A stretch of 64,000 nt of DNA from assembly GCF_027484365.1 (NCBI RefSeq), contig NZ_JAIXTC010000023.1, positions 124,001-188,000 on the forward strand, written 5' to 3'. Source of the stretch: Brevundimonas sp. (GTDB lineage: Bacteria; Pseudomonadota; Alphaproteobacteria; Caulobacterales; Caulobacteraceae). Below, one piece after another: positions 8,138 to 16,148 of this stretch. The translations under genes were made by a program, and so were the position numbers. The notes under the pieces are model-generated. The model was not told where the DNA came from and searched no databases. It saw only the letters and a list, made by a program, of their open reading frames with translations. Positions within the stretch are counted from its first letter, which is position 1. Each line of letters begins with the position of its first letter.

Positions 8138-9523
8138 ATGGCCGAGCTGTCGGTCGCTCAGCGTGCAGTGCTCGCCCAGATGCTGGAGCGAGTGCCCGAC
8201 CGCGTCCTGAACACCCTGTCGCTCGCTGTCGCCCAGATGCCCGGGGAGCGCGCCGCCGCGCTCAGCATCATGCTGGCGGACGAGACCATCGACCGGCGTC
8301 GCCGCGCCATCGCCTTTGCCCCCCTGTTGCCGATGTTCCAGCGCCGTCCCGACGGCGTCGAGGCCCTGACCTTCCCGTCCGGCGTCCTGCCCCGCTTGTG
8401 GAAGGCGGCGTCCAGCAAGGAGCCCGAGCTTCTGATGGAGCTCGACGACTATCGCCCGATCGAGGAAAATCCGAAGATGCGGGCCGTCGCCGACCGCATC
8501 TGCGTCGCCGCGGCCGCCGCCGTGCGGGACCTGCCCGATCTCGTCTGGCCGTCCAACGGCGGCGATGAAACCGTTCGCACAAGAGGGCTGGATGAGCTGG
8601 CCCTCTGTTTCGATCTGGCGGCCATGGCCCGGCGCGGCCTGCTCAATCTGCCCGATCTGATCCTGCGTCCGACCGGCGACCAGCTGGCCGAGCTCCGCCT
8701 GTTGATTCGCGACAGCGCCGAGATCACCGCCGACGGCGGTCCGCGCATGCTGGAGATCATGTTCGCACACCTCGGGGACGCCTCCCTGATCCTGCGGCTG
8801 GTGGTCCATTCGTCGAAGGCCTCCGCCAAGGAGGCCCTGCTGTCGGAATCGGAGATGGCGGTCTTCGTCAATCGTCTGATCGCCGAGGTCGAGGCGAGGG
8901 TGACGCGCATCGCCTCGTACAAGCCGGGGGCCAAGGCCGACCCCGGGCCCGGTCTGCGCGCCGACATCGCCTGGTGCGCCGAGACCCTCGGCGAACTCGA
9001 CATCACCCTGCGGCTCGATCCCGAAGGCGCCTGGGGCAAGCAGGCGCGTGAGGCCCGCGAACGGATCAACAAGAGTCTGTCGGGCACCCTGCGGTCGCTG
9101 GACAAGACGATGGACAGGCTGATGCCGTCCAAGGCGGTCAAGACCGCCGGCCGGATGACCAAACAGGCGCCGGATCTGGACGCCGATGCGCCGCCGCTCG
9201 AGACGGTCGAGACGGCCGTCCTGCAATTGACCCTGCTCGGCGCCCTGCGGACCGCGGCCCAGGTGTTCGGCTGCGAGACCCTGCGCTCGCAGCTGGTGCA
9301 GTCGGTGACCGAGAAGATCACCAACTGGGTCGACATGGTCATCGAGGCCGTGAACGCGGGCGAGGCTCCCGATCAACGCAAGTCGCTGGCCATGGTCGAG
9401 ACCCTGGCCAAATGTCTGCTTCTGATCGAGGCGACCGACGCCGCCCGCACCGTTCGACGGCGGGCCGGCGCCGCGGGCGCAAGGGCGTCGCTCGAAGAGG
9501 AACGCTCGCCCCGGGCCGCCTGA
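8138..9523 (+). CDS. Hypothetical protein, all-alpha, function unknown
   Basis: A 461-residue soluble protein that I do not recognise. It has no signal peptide or transmembrane segment and is rich in Ala, Leu, Arg and Glu, with almost continuous predicted helices, suggesting an alpha-helical repeat protein. The N-terminus (SVAQRAVLAQMLERVPDRVL) and the segment LDELALCFDLAAMARRGLLN look amphipathic. The start at ATG 8138 is supported by a strong ribosome binding site (GGAGG about 8 bases upstream). It lies between the two-component operon and the ccm operon, 17 bases before ccmI. The codon composition matches its neighbours, so it is probably an old lineage-specific gene. Confidence 0.75.
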   Translation: MAELSVAQRAVLAQMLERVPDRVLNTLSLAVAQMPGERAAALSIMLADETIDRRRRAIAFAPLLPMFQRRPDGVEALTFPSGVLPRLWKAASSKEPELLMELDDYRPIEENPKMRAVADRICVAAAAAVRDLPDLVWPSNGGDETVRTRGLDELALCFDLAAMARRGLLNLPDLILRPTGDQLAELRLLIRDSAEITADGGPRMLEIMFAHLGDASLILRLVVHSSKASAKEALLSESEMAVFVNRLIAEVEARVTRIASYKPGAKADPGPGLRADIAWCAETLGELDITLRLDPEGAWGKQAREARERINKSLSGTLRSLDKTMDRLMPSKAVKTAGRMTKQAPDLDADAPPLETVETAVLQLTLLGALRTAAQVFGCETLRSQLVQSVTEKITNWVDMVIEAVNAGEAPDQRKSLAMVETLAKCLLLIEATDAARTVRRRAGAAGARASLEEERSPRAA

Positions 9524-9540
9524 TCCGCTAATCATCGCGG

Positions 9541-10353
9541 ATGATCGTTTTCTGGACCCTGGCCGGCCTCGCCACGGCGCTGGCCGGACTGCTGGTGTTG
9601 AGCCTTGCAAGGCGCGGCGTGGACCGCGAACAGCCTGTGTCGGACACGGGCGCGGCCGAACTGTCCGAGCTGGATCGCCTGAAATCGCGCGGTCTGCTGG
9701 ACGAGGAGGCCTGGTCGGCCGCAAGGGCCGAGGCGGGGCGCCGTCTGCTGGCGGGCGCATCGCCGGACGTCGCCCCCCGGGTCGGTGGGCGGGACCGGAC
9801 GGTCGTTATGGCCGGGCTGGTCGGGGCGGTCGCCGCGACACTCAGCCTGTATCTGGTCATCGGTGATCCCGGACTGCCGGATCAGCCCTATGAGCGCCGG
9901 ATCGACGAATGGGCGGCCGGCCCCGAAACCCTCGACGCGCCCCGGATCGCGGCGGTCCTGAGCCGCGCGGTCAAGCGCGAGCCCGAAAACCGCACCGCCC
10001 TGACCATGCTCGGCGCGGCCCGGTTCGAGGCGGGAGATCCGATCGGCGCGGCCTCGGCCTTCCGCCGCGCCCTGGCGCTGGATCCGGACGACGCGACCAG
10101 CTGGGCGCGACTGGGCGAGAGCCTTGTGCGGGCGGCCGACGGGAGTGTCGGCGGCGATGCGGAGGCGGCCTTCAGCCGGGCCCTGTCGCTCGATCCCGAT
10201 CAACTGGGCGCACGCTTCTTCCTCGGCGAGGCGGCGCTGTCCCGCGGCGATGTCGTCAAGGCCCGTGAAGTCTGGGCGCCCTTGATCGCCGCGCTCGATC
10301 CCTCGGATCCGCGCCGAACCGAACTCGTCAGCCGACTGGACGCGGCGGCATGA
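9541..10353 (+). CDS. ccmI: Cytochrome c maturation TPR protein CcmI
   Basis: A 270-residue membrane-anchored TPR protein. It starts with an N-terminal transmembrane helix (IVFWTLAGLATALAGLLVL), then the typical cytoplasmic loop with LDRLKSRGLLDEEAW, a second helix near residues 84-103 and a periplasmic TPR domain (RTALTMLGAARFEAGDPIGA; DDATSWARLGESLV; LGARFFLGEAALSRGD). CcmI (CycH) chaperones apocytochrome c to the heme lyase. It heads the order ccmI-ccmE-ccmF-ccmH. The assignment rests on topology, the two-helix plus TPR design and the operon position. Confidence 0.88.
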   Translation: MIVFWTLAGLATALAGLLVLSLARRGVDREQPVSDTGAAELSELDRLKSRGLLDEEAWSAARAEAGRRLLAGASPDVAPRVGGRDRTVVMAGLVGAVAATLSLYLVIGDPGLPDQPYERRIDEWAAGPETLDAPRIAAVLSRAVKREPENRTALTMLGAARFEAGDPIGAASAFRRALALDPDDATSWARLGESLVRAADGSVGGDAEAAFSRALSLDPDQLGARFFLGEAALSRGDVVKAREVWAPLIAALDPSDPRRTELVSRLDAAA

Positions 10354-10423
10354 CCCGTTGGAGCCGGCCGGGAGTGGCGCTATACGGCGCGACCTCTGCC
10401 TTCCCGGAACCCGTCGTCCGTCC

Positions 10424-10924
10424 ATGAGCTGGCTACCCAAATCGCCGAAGGCGCGCCGTCGCCTGTGGGTCGTGGCCGCCGCCGCGCCGGTGCTGGCGGT
10501 CGCGGTCGGCCTGTCGCTGTGGGCGATGCAGGACAGCGTGACCTTCTTCTTCTCGCCGTCGGAAGCGACCGCCCAGGCTGCGCCTGAGGGTCGTGTCATC
10601 CGGCTGGGCGGACTGGTCGAGACAGGCAGTGTGCAGCAGCACGGCACGACAGTGGCCTTTTCCGTCACGGACAACGCCGCGACCAGCCGGGTGATCTACG
10701 AGGGCGACCTGCCCGACCTGTTCCGCGAGGGGCAGGGGATCGTGGCCCAGGGCCGCTTCGGACCCGACCGCGTCTTCCATGCCGACACCGTCCTGGCCAA
10801 GCATGACGAGACCTATATGCCGCGCGAGGTCGCCGATCGGCTGAAGGCCAAGGGCGAGTGGCGGCCCGAGGGCGGACCGCGCCCGGACAGCCCTGCGGGC
10901 GACAGCGCTCAAAGACCTCTATGA
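10424..10924 (+). CDS. ccmE: Cytochrome c-type heme chaperone CcmE
   Basis: CcmE carries heme covalently in the periplasm before handing it to the CcmF/H lyase. The 166-residue protein has one N-terminal transmembrane anchor (residues 14-35), the OB-fold start VIRLGGLVETGSV, YEGDLPDLFREGQGIVAQG, and the heme-binding motif VLAKHDETYMP with His127 and Tyr131. The start at ATG 10424 gives the usual short basic N-terminus (SWLPKSPKARRRL). The stop overlaps the ccmF start (ATGA at 10921-10924), indicating translational coupling. Confidence 0.95.
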   Translation: MSWLPKSPKARRRLWVVAAAAPVLAVAVGLSLWAMQDSVTFFFSPSEATAQAAPEGRVIRLGGLVETGSVQQHGTTVAFSVTDNAATSRVIYEGDLPDLFREGQGIVAQGRFGPDRVFHADTVLAKHDETYMPREVADRLKAKGEWRPEGGPRPDSPAGDSAQRPL

Positions 10925-12912
10925 TCGTCGAATTCGGCGCCTTCGCCCTGGTCCTCGCCCTGATGCTGTCGGTGCTGCAGACCGGCCTGGCGACCGTCGG
11001 GCGCGTGCGGTCCAGCCCGCTTCTGGCCGGCGGATCGGAGGGCGCCGCCATCGGTGCCGCCCTGGCCACGGCCCTCGCGTTCGGAGCCCTGATCTTCGCC
11101 TTCGCGACCTCGGACTTCTCGGTCGCCAACGTCGCCAACAACAGCCACACCGACAAGCCGATGCTCTACAAGGTCGCCGCGGCCTGGGGCAGCCACGAGG
11201 GGTCTCTGGTCCTGTGGTGTCTGGTCATGACCGGGTTCGGCGCGGCCCTGACCCGGGCGCGCGGCCTGCCGTTCGGGCTGAAGACCTCGGCGGTCGGGGT
11301 GCAGGGCGGACTGGGGGCCCTGTTCCTGGCCTTCGCCGTCTTCACCTCCAATCCGTTCGAGCGGATCGACCCCGCGCCGTTCCAGGGCCTGTCGTTGAAC
11401 CCGCTGCTGCAGGATCCGGCCCTCGCGATCCATCCGCCCATGCTCTACGCGGGCTATGTCGGCTTCTCGGTGACCTTTTCGCTGGCCGTCGCTGCCCTGA
11501 TCGAAGGGCGGGCCTTTACCGGCTTCTGGCCGGCCTGGGGACGCTGGGTCCGGCCCTGGGCCCTGGCCAGCTGGGTCTTCCTGACGGCCGGAATCACACT
11601 CGGGTCCTTCTGGGCCTATTACGAACTCGGCTGGGGCGGCTGGTGGTTCTGGGATCCGGTCGAGAACGCCAGCTTCCTGCCCTGGCTGGCGGGCGCGGCC
11701 CTGCTGCACTCGGCGGTGGTGACCGAGCGGCGCGGGGCGCTGGCGGGCTGGACCGTCTTCCTGGCGCTTCTGGCCTTCAGCTTCTCCATGCTGGGCGCCT
11801 TCCTGGTGCGATCCGGAGTCCTGACCTCGGTCCATGCCTTCGCGGTCGATCCCGAGCGGGGGCTGATGCTTCTGGGCATTCTCGGCGTCACGGCCGGCTC
11901 GGCCTTCGCCCTGTTCGCCTGGCGCGCGCCACAGCTGAAGGGGGGCGGCCTGTTCGCGCCCGTCAGCCGCGAGGGCGCCCTGGTGCTGAACAACCTGTTC
12001 CTGACCGTCGCCGCCGTAACCGTGCTTCTGGGCACCCTCTATCCCCTGATCCTCGAGGCGGCGACCGGTGCGACCATCTCGGTGGGCCCGCCCTATTTCG
12101 CCCTGACCTTCACCCCTCTGATGGCGGTCGCCTTCCTGATCCTGCCCGCCGGTCCGCTGCTGGCCTGGAAGCGGGGAGACCTGAAGGGGGCGATGCAGAG
12201 GCTGGCGGTCGCAGCGGGTCTGGCCATCGCCTGCGGCTTCGTCGGCTGGCTGGCGTTCGAACCGAGGAAGGCCTTCGCGGCCGCCGGTCTGGCCGTCGGG
12301 GCCTGGCTGATCCTCGGGGCCCTGGCCGAGGTGGTCGAGCGCGTCCGTCTGTTCCGGGCCCCGCTGGCCGAGGTCGGTCGCCGCATGCGTGGCCTGCCGC
12401 TCGGCGCCTGGGGCATGACCCTGGCGCATGCGGGGCTGGGCCTGTTCGTGCTCGGCGCCGTGGTCGAGACCGGCTTCAAGGTCGAGGCCGCCGCCCCCCT
12501 GCCCATCGGCGGCGAGGTCCATGCCGGACCCTGGGCCGTAACGCTCGACAAGGTCGAGATCGTCGAGGGCCCCAACTATCTGGCCGAGCGCGGCACCCTG
12601 ACCGTGGCCTCGACCGATGGCCGCGCCGTCCCGCGCACCATCACGGCCGAGCGCCGCTTCTTCCCCGCCGGGGGACAGACGACGACCGAGGTCGGTCTCG
12701 ATTTCCGGGGCCTGGACGACGTCTATGTCGTCATGGGCGAGCGTCGTAGCACCCCTGAGGCGGCCCAGGCCTGGACCGTGCGGGTCTACTACAATCCGTG
12801 GGCGCGGCTGATCTTCCTCGGCCCGTTCGTCATGGCCCTGGGCGGGGTCCTGTCCCTGCTCGACCGCCGACTGAGGCTGGCGGTGAGCGGGAAGCGGAAA
12901 GTGGCCGCATGA
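10921..12912 (+). CDS. ccmF: Heme lyase subunit CcmF
   Basis: CcmF is the large membrane subunit that attaches heme to apocytochrome c. The 663-residue polytopic protein contains the tryptophan-rich WWD signature WAYYELGWGGWWFWDPVENA, the upstream YKVAAAWGSHEGSLVLW with its conserved His, PPMLYAGYVGF, and a C-terminal periplasmic domain ending in a last helix before the basic tail SGKRKVAA. The length is normal for the family. It overlaps ccmE by 4 bases and its stop overlaps the first ATG of ccmH (12909-12912), so the lyase subunits are translationally coupled. Confidence 0.96.
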   Translation: MIVEFGAFALVLALMLSVLQTGLATVGRVRSSPLLAGGSEGAAIGAALATALAFGALIFAFATSDFSVANVANNSHTDKPMLYKVAAAWGSHEGSLVLWCLVMTGFGAALTRARGLPFGLKTSAVGVQGGLGALFLAFAVFTSNPFERIDPAPFQGLSLNPLLQDPALAIHPPMLYAGYVGFSVTFSLAVAALIEGRAFTGFWPAWGRWVRPWALASWVFLTAGITLGSFWAYYELGWGGWWFWDPVENASFLPWLAGAALLHSAVVTERRGALAGWTVFLALLAFSFSMLGAFLVRSGVLTSVHAFAVDPERGLMLLGILGVTAGSAFALFAWRAPQLKGGGLFAPVSREGALVLNNLFLTVAAVTVLLGTLYPLILEAATGATISVGPPYFALTFTPLMAVAFLILPAGPLLAWKRGDLKGAMQRLAVAAGLAIACGFVGWLAFEPRKAFAAAGLAVGAWLILGALAEVVERVRLFRAPLAEVGRRMRGLPLGAWGMTLAHAGLGLFVLGAVVETGFKVEAAAPLPIGGEVHAGPWAVTLDKVEIVEGPNYLAERGTLTVASTDGRAVPRTITAERRFFPAGGQTTTEVGLDFRGLDDVYVVMGERRSTPEAAQAWTVRVYYNPWARLIFLGPFVMALGGVLSLLDRRLRLAVSGKRKVAA

Positions 12913-13565
12913 GCCCTTTCATTTCCGCTCATCCCCGCGAAAGCGGGGATCCAGTGCTTTTGCTAGGCACGGTACTTGGGATTGCTTCCATCGACCATCC
13001 AACAGCGCCGGAACGCCCGAAGAACTGGGTCCCCGCTTTCGCGGGGATGAGCGGAATTTGCTGGTTGGTCCTTGTCTGCCTCGCGTGGATTTTGCTCTCC
13101 ACCGCCGCCCTCGCCCAGGAACCCGCCGCCCCGCCGGACCAGCCCCTGGCCTCGCCCGGTCAGGAAGCCCGCGCCCAGGCCATCTTCGAGGTCGTACGCT
13201 GCGTGGTCTGCCAGCACGAATCCATCGCCGACAGCCCGGCCGGGATCGCCGGCGACATGCGCCGTCTGATTCGCGAAGAGATCGCTTCGGGCGCCACCGA
13301 TCAGGCGGTCAGGGACGATCTCGTGCGCCGTTACGGCGATTATGTCCTGTTCACCCCGCCGGTGCGGACCGGGACCTGGTTGCTGTGGTTCGGGCCGGCC
13401 CTGCTGGCGGGTCTGGGCGGCCTCGCCCTGTTCCTCTTCGCGCGCCGCAAGGCTGTCGAAACCGCGCCGCTTTCGCCCGACGAGGAACGTCGGCTGGCCG
13501 ATCTTCTCCAAAGCGAAACAGTTCGCCCCGATCCTGACGCATCCGCGCCTCACGACGGGCGTTGA
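12909..13565 (+). CDS. ccmH: Cytochrome c maturation protein CcmH (CycL) with in-frame repeat insertion
   Basis: CcmH reduces the cysteines of apocytochrome c in the periplasm. The redox motif VVRCVVCQHESIADSPAG, the DDLVRRYGDYVLFTPP block and the C-terminal membrane helix after TGTWLLWFGPALL are all present. From ATG 12909, which overlaps the ccmF stop, the protein is 218 residues, but residues 3-46 are the translation of a dispersed palindromic repeat (SAHPRESGDP to WVPAFAGM). A second ATG at 13047 (MSGICWLVLVCLAWILLSTA) would give an ordinary signal peptide directly before the mature protein. The functional start is uncertain; 13047 looks physiologically better, 12909 keeps the overlap with ccmF. 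No ccmG follows. Confidence 0.88.
   Translation: MSPFISAHPRESGDPVLLLGTVLGIASIDHPTAPERPKNWVPAFAGMSGICWLVLVCLAWILLSTAALAQEPAAPPDQPLASPGQEARAQAIFEVVRCVVCQHESIADSPAGIAGDMRRLIREEIASGATDQAVRDDLVRRYGDYVLFTPPVRTGTWLLWFGPALLAGLGGLALFLFARRKAVETAPLSPDEERRLADLLQSETVRPDPDASAPHDGR
12920..13060 (+). repeat. Palindromic repeat element (MITE/REP-like) inside ccmH
   Basis: Two nearly complementary arms flank about 70 bases of unique sequence. The left arm (about 12924-12955) reads TCATCCCCGCGAAAGCGGGG in its core and the right arm (about 13025-13057) reads CCCCGCTTTCGCGGGGATGA. Each arm is itself a small hairpin, and the two together form a long inverted repeat. In one frame the arms encode the familiar PRESGDP and WVPAFAGM peptides seen at many repeat-derived positions in proteobacterial proteomes. 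The unit has no stop in the ccmH frame, so it extends the reading frame rather than breaking it. Confidence 0.85.
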
Positions 13566-13592
13566 GGCGGACCAAGGCTCAGGGGTCGATGG

Positions 13593-13620
13593 TTGGCGAA
13601 AGCCGCTATCGCGCTATATC
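13593..13620 (+). promoter_or_regulatory. Possible promoter of degP
   Basis: A TTGGCG hexamer at 13593-13598 is followed after 16 bases by TATATC at 13615-13620, about 50 bases before the degP start. The hexamers fit a housekeeping sigma factor moderately well. This is pattern matching only; extracytoplasmic-stress promoters could equally be present. Confidence 0.3.
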
Positions 13621-13668
13621 ACAAGGCGAAACGGGTCTCCGGACCCAAGAAGGATCGAAAAGACACCG

Positions 13669-15231
13669 ATGCTGAAGCGCAAGGAATTCATCCTGGGGGC
13701 CACTGTCGGCCTCGTGTTCGCGGCCGCCGCGACGGCCGGGGGCGTGATCGACTGGCCGGGCGCCAACGCCGCCGAGGCGAGCGGGCGACTGATTCCGTCC
13801 GCCGGGGCCTCGGGCCTCGCCTTCGCCCCGCCGCAGGGCGCGCCGCTGAGCTTCGCCGACATCTTCGACCAGGTCTCGCCCGCCGTGGTCCAGATCGACG
13901 TCGAGACCCCGATCGAACGCCCGCGCGGCGGCCTGATCCCCATTCCCGGCCTGCCCGGCTTCGGCTTCCAGGCCCCGCAGACACCCCAGGGTGAACAGGA
14001 GGAAGACGAAGACGCCCCGACCGCCCAGGGCGCCGGCTCCGGCTTCTTCATCTCGGCCGACGGCTTCATCGTCACCAACAACCACGTCGTGGCCAACGCG
14101 ACCAAGATCACGGTCAAACTGGCGGACGGCCGCGAATTGCCGGGCCGTCTGGTCGGGCGCGACGCCGACACCGACCTGGCTGTGGTCAAGGTCGAGGGTT
14201 CGGACTTCAAGTTCGTCAGCTTCGAGGAAGCGGCCGAACCGCGAGTCGGCGACTGGGTCATCGCCGTCGGCAACCCGTTCGGTCTGGGCGGCACCGCCAC
14301 GGCCGGCATCGTTTCGGCCCGCGCCCGCGACATCGGCGACGGCACCACGCCCTACACCGACTATCTGCAGATCGACGCCGCCATCAACCGGGGCAACTCG
14401 GGCGGCCCGACCTTCGACATCTATGGCCGCGTGATCGGCGTGAACTCGGCCATCTTCTCGCCGACGGGCGGCTCGGTCGGCATCGGCTTCGCCATCCCGG
14501 CGTCGATCGCCAAGTCGGTGACGGACAGGCTGATGAGCGGTCAGGCCATCGAGCGCGGCTATCTGGGGGTCCAGATCCAGAATCTGCTCGACGAGTATCG
14601 CGAGCCGCTCGGCCTGCCGGACGATCAGGAAGGCGCCTATATCGCCGATGTCACGCCGGGCGCTCCTGCGGAACAGGGCGGGCTTCGTGCGGGCGACATC
14701 GTTGTGGCCCTGAACGGGCGGCCGATTTCCTCGTCGTCCGACCTGACCCGTCAGGTCGGCCAGGCCGCGCCGGGAGACAATCTGCGACTGGAGATCCTGC
14801 GCGAGGGTCGCCGCCAGACGGTCAACATCCGTTCGGGCACGCGTCCCGCGGATATCAACGCGACTCTGCAAGGTCAGGACGAAGACGGCGACCAAAACCA
14901 ACCAGGGCGTCCGCAGGCTCCGACGGGCGAGGTCGTCGAGGGCATGACGGTCGCGCCGATCACCGAAGCGCTGCGCTCACGCTTCTCCATTGACGAGGGC
15001 GTGCGCGGTCTGGTCGTCACCGCCGTCGCAGAAAGCTCACGCGCCGGCCGGGCCCAGGTACCGGCCGGCGCCGTGATCCAGCAGGCGAACGGCCGGCCTG
15101 TGGCGACGGTCACCGAGCTTCGCGCCGCTATCGCCTCGGCCCGCGAAGCAGGTCGAGAGAGTGTCCTGCTCCTGTTCCGGGTCCCACAGGGCAACCGGCC
15201 GTTCGTTCTGGAACTGTCGGACGCCAAGTAG
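13669..15231 (+). CDS. degP: Periplasmic serine protease DegP/HtrA (Do family)
   Basis: A 520-residue secreted protease/chaperone for misfolded envelope proteins. An N-terminal hydrophobic signal (LGATVGLVFAAAATAGGV) precedes a trypsin-like domain with His in TNNHVVANATK, Asp in DADTDLAVVKV and Ser in NRGNSGGPTFD. Two PDZ domains follow, one around ERGYLGVQIQNL to GDIVVALNGRPI and a second after VVEGMTVAPITEALR. The insert rich in Pro and Glu before the catalytic His corresponds to the LA loop. The start at ATG 13669 gives a good basic n-region. It follows ccmH by about 100 bases and ends at a strong terminator. Confidence 0.94.
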   Translation: MLKRKEFILGATVGLVFAAAATAGGVIDWPGANAAEASGRLIPSAGASGLAFAPPQGAPLSFADIFDQVSPAVVQIDVETPIERPRGGLIPIPGLPGFGFQAPQTPQGEQEEDEDAPTAQGAGSGFFISADGFIVTNNHVVANATKITVKLADGRELPGRLVGRDADTDLAVVKVEGSDFKFVSFEEAAEPRVGDWVIAVGNPFGLGGTATAGIVSARARDIGDGTTPYTDYLQIDAAINRGNSGGPTFDIYGRVIGVNSAIFSPTGGSVGIGFAIPASIAKSVTDRLMSGQAIERGYLGVQIQNLLDEYREPLGLPDDQEGAYIADVTPGAPAEQGGLRAGDIVVALNGRPISSSSDLTRQVGQAAPGDNLRLEILREGRRQTVNIRSGTRPADINATLQGQDEDGDQNQPGRPQAPTGEVVEGMTVAPITEALRSRFSIDEGVRGLVVTAVAESSRAGRAQVPAGAVIQQANGRPVATVTELRAAIASAREAGRESVLLLFRVPQGNRPFVLELSDAK

Positions 15232-15264
15232 TCCTGACCCTGAACAAGCCTTAACTCCCCAAGT

Positions 15265-15292
15265 CGCCGCCGATGGACTACCGTCGGCGGCG
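15265..15292 (+). terminator. Terminator hairpin after degP
   Basis: CGCCGCCGA at 15265-15273 pairs perfectly with TCGGCGGCG at 15284-15292 across a 10-base loop; a short T-containing stretch (ATTGTGATT) follows. It separates degP from the next two-component gene. Confidence 0.6.
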
Positions 15293-15317
15293 ATTGTGAT
15301 TCCGGAGGGGCTGGCTC

Positions 15318-15989
15318 GTGAAAATTCTTGTGGTCGAGGACGACGCCGAGGCGGCCCAGGCGATGGTGCGCGGTCTGACCGAGGCCGGCCACCTGGTGTC
15401 CCACGCCATCGACGGGGCCTATGGGCTGCTGGAGGCGCAGAAGGGCGACTACGACGTCTATGTGGTCGACCGGATGATGCCCCGCCTGGACGGCATCGGC
15501 ATGGTCGAGACCCTGAGGAAGGACGGCGACCAGACGCCGGTCCTGTTCCTGTCCGCCATGGGCGAGGTCGAGGACCGGATCACGGGCCTGAAGGCCGGCG
15601 GCGACGACTATCTGGTCAAGCCCTACGCCTTCGCCGAGCTGATCGCCCGGGTCGAGGCCCTGTCGCGCCGTCGGGAGACGGGCGGGGTCCAGACCGTGCT
15701 GAAGGTCGGCGACCTGGAGATGAACCTGATCGCCCGCACCGTGCATCGCGGCACGTCCGAGATCGACCTTCAGCCGCGCGAGTTCCAGCTGCTGGAGTTC
15801 CTGATGCGCCACGCCGGCCAGTCGGTGACCCGCACCATGCTGCTGGAGAAGGTCTGGGAATACCATTTCGACCCCCAGACCAACGTCATCGACGTCCACA
15901 TCTCTCGCCTGCGCTCAAAGATCGACAAGGGCTTCGACAAGGCGATGCTGCAGACGGTCCGTGGCGCGGGGTATCGGCTGGAGGCGTGA
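15318..15989 (+). CDS. OmpR-family response regulator
   Basis: A 223-residue regulator. The receiver domain has LVVEDDAEA, the phosphoacceptor Asp51 in YVVDRMMPRLDG and the Lys in YLVKPYAFAEL. The winged-helix domain carries LQPREFQLLEFLMRHAGQ, TNVIDVHISRLRSKI and VRGAGYRLEA. Its design is that of the QseB/TctD/PetR group. The start follows a GGAGGGG ribosome binding site. The partner kinase gene lies 159 bases downstream, separated by a palindromic repeat, which is unusual for such pairs. Confidence 0.92.
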   Translation: MKILVVEDDAEAAQAMVRGLTEAGHLVSHAIDGAYGLLEAQKGDYDVYVVDRMMPRLDGIGMVETLRKDGDQTPVLFLSAMGEVEDRITGLKAGGDDYLVKPYAFAELIARVEALSRRRETGGVQTVLKVGDLEMNLIARTVHRGTSEIDLQPREFQLLEFLMRHAGQSVTRTMLLEKVWEYHFDPQTNVIDVHISRLRSKIDKGFDKAMLQTVRGAGYRLEA

Positions 15990-15992
15990 AAG

Positions 15993-16141
15993 CAGTGGCG
16001 AGTGGCGAGTGACGAGTGGCGAGCAGTCAAGACCGGACAGCGAAGAGGTGGGCTATGGTCTCAATCTCACGCGGGTCCGACTCCTGGCTCGTCCTGATGG
16101 GTCGCTGACGTCTCGCCACTCGCCAGTCGTCACCCACCACT
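15993..16141. repeat. Inverted repeat built of GTGGCGAGTG units between regulator and kinase
   Basis: The left arm (15993-16027) contains the tandem units GTGGCGAGTGGCGAGTGACG, and the right arm (about 16102-16141) contains the imperfect complement CTCGCCACTCGCCAGTCGTC. Together they enclose about 75 bases. The unit resembles a dispersed intergenic repeat. It fills the gap between the response regulator and its histidine kinase and could fold in the mRNA. Confidence 0.7.
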
Positions 16142-16148
16142 GACCGCG

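Noticed and set aside
10909..12522. A long open frame (537 codons) on the minus strand across ccmF
   Set aside because: It is antisense to a fully supported gene, has a low-complexity Gly/Gln/Arg composition and no domain. High GC routinely opens such shadow frames.
13606..14901. A 431-codon minus-strand frame across degP
   Set aside because: Antisense to DegP with its catalytic triad; the composition is typical of a shadow frame.
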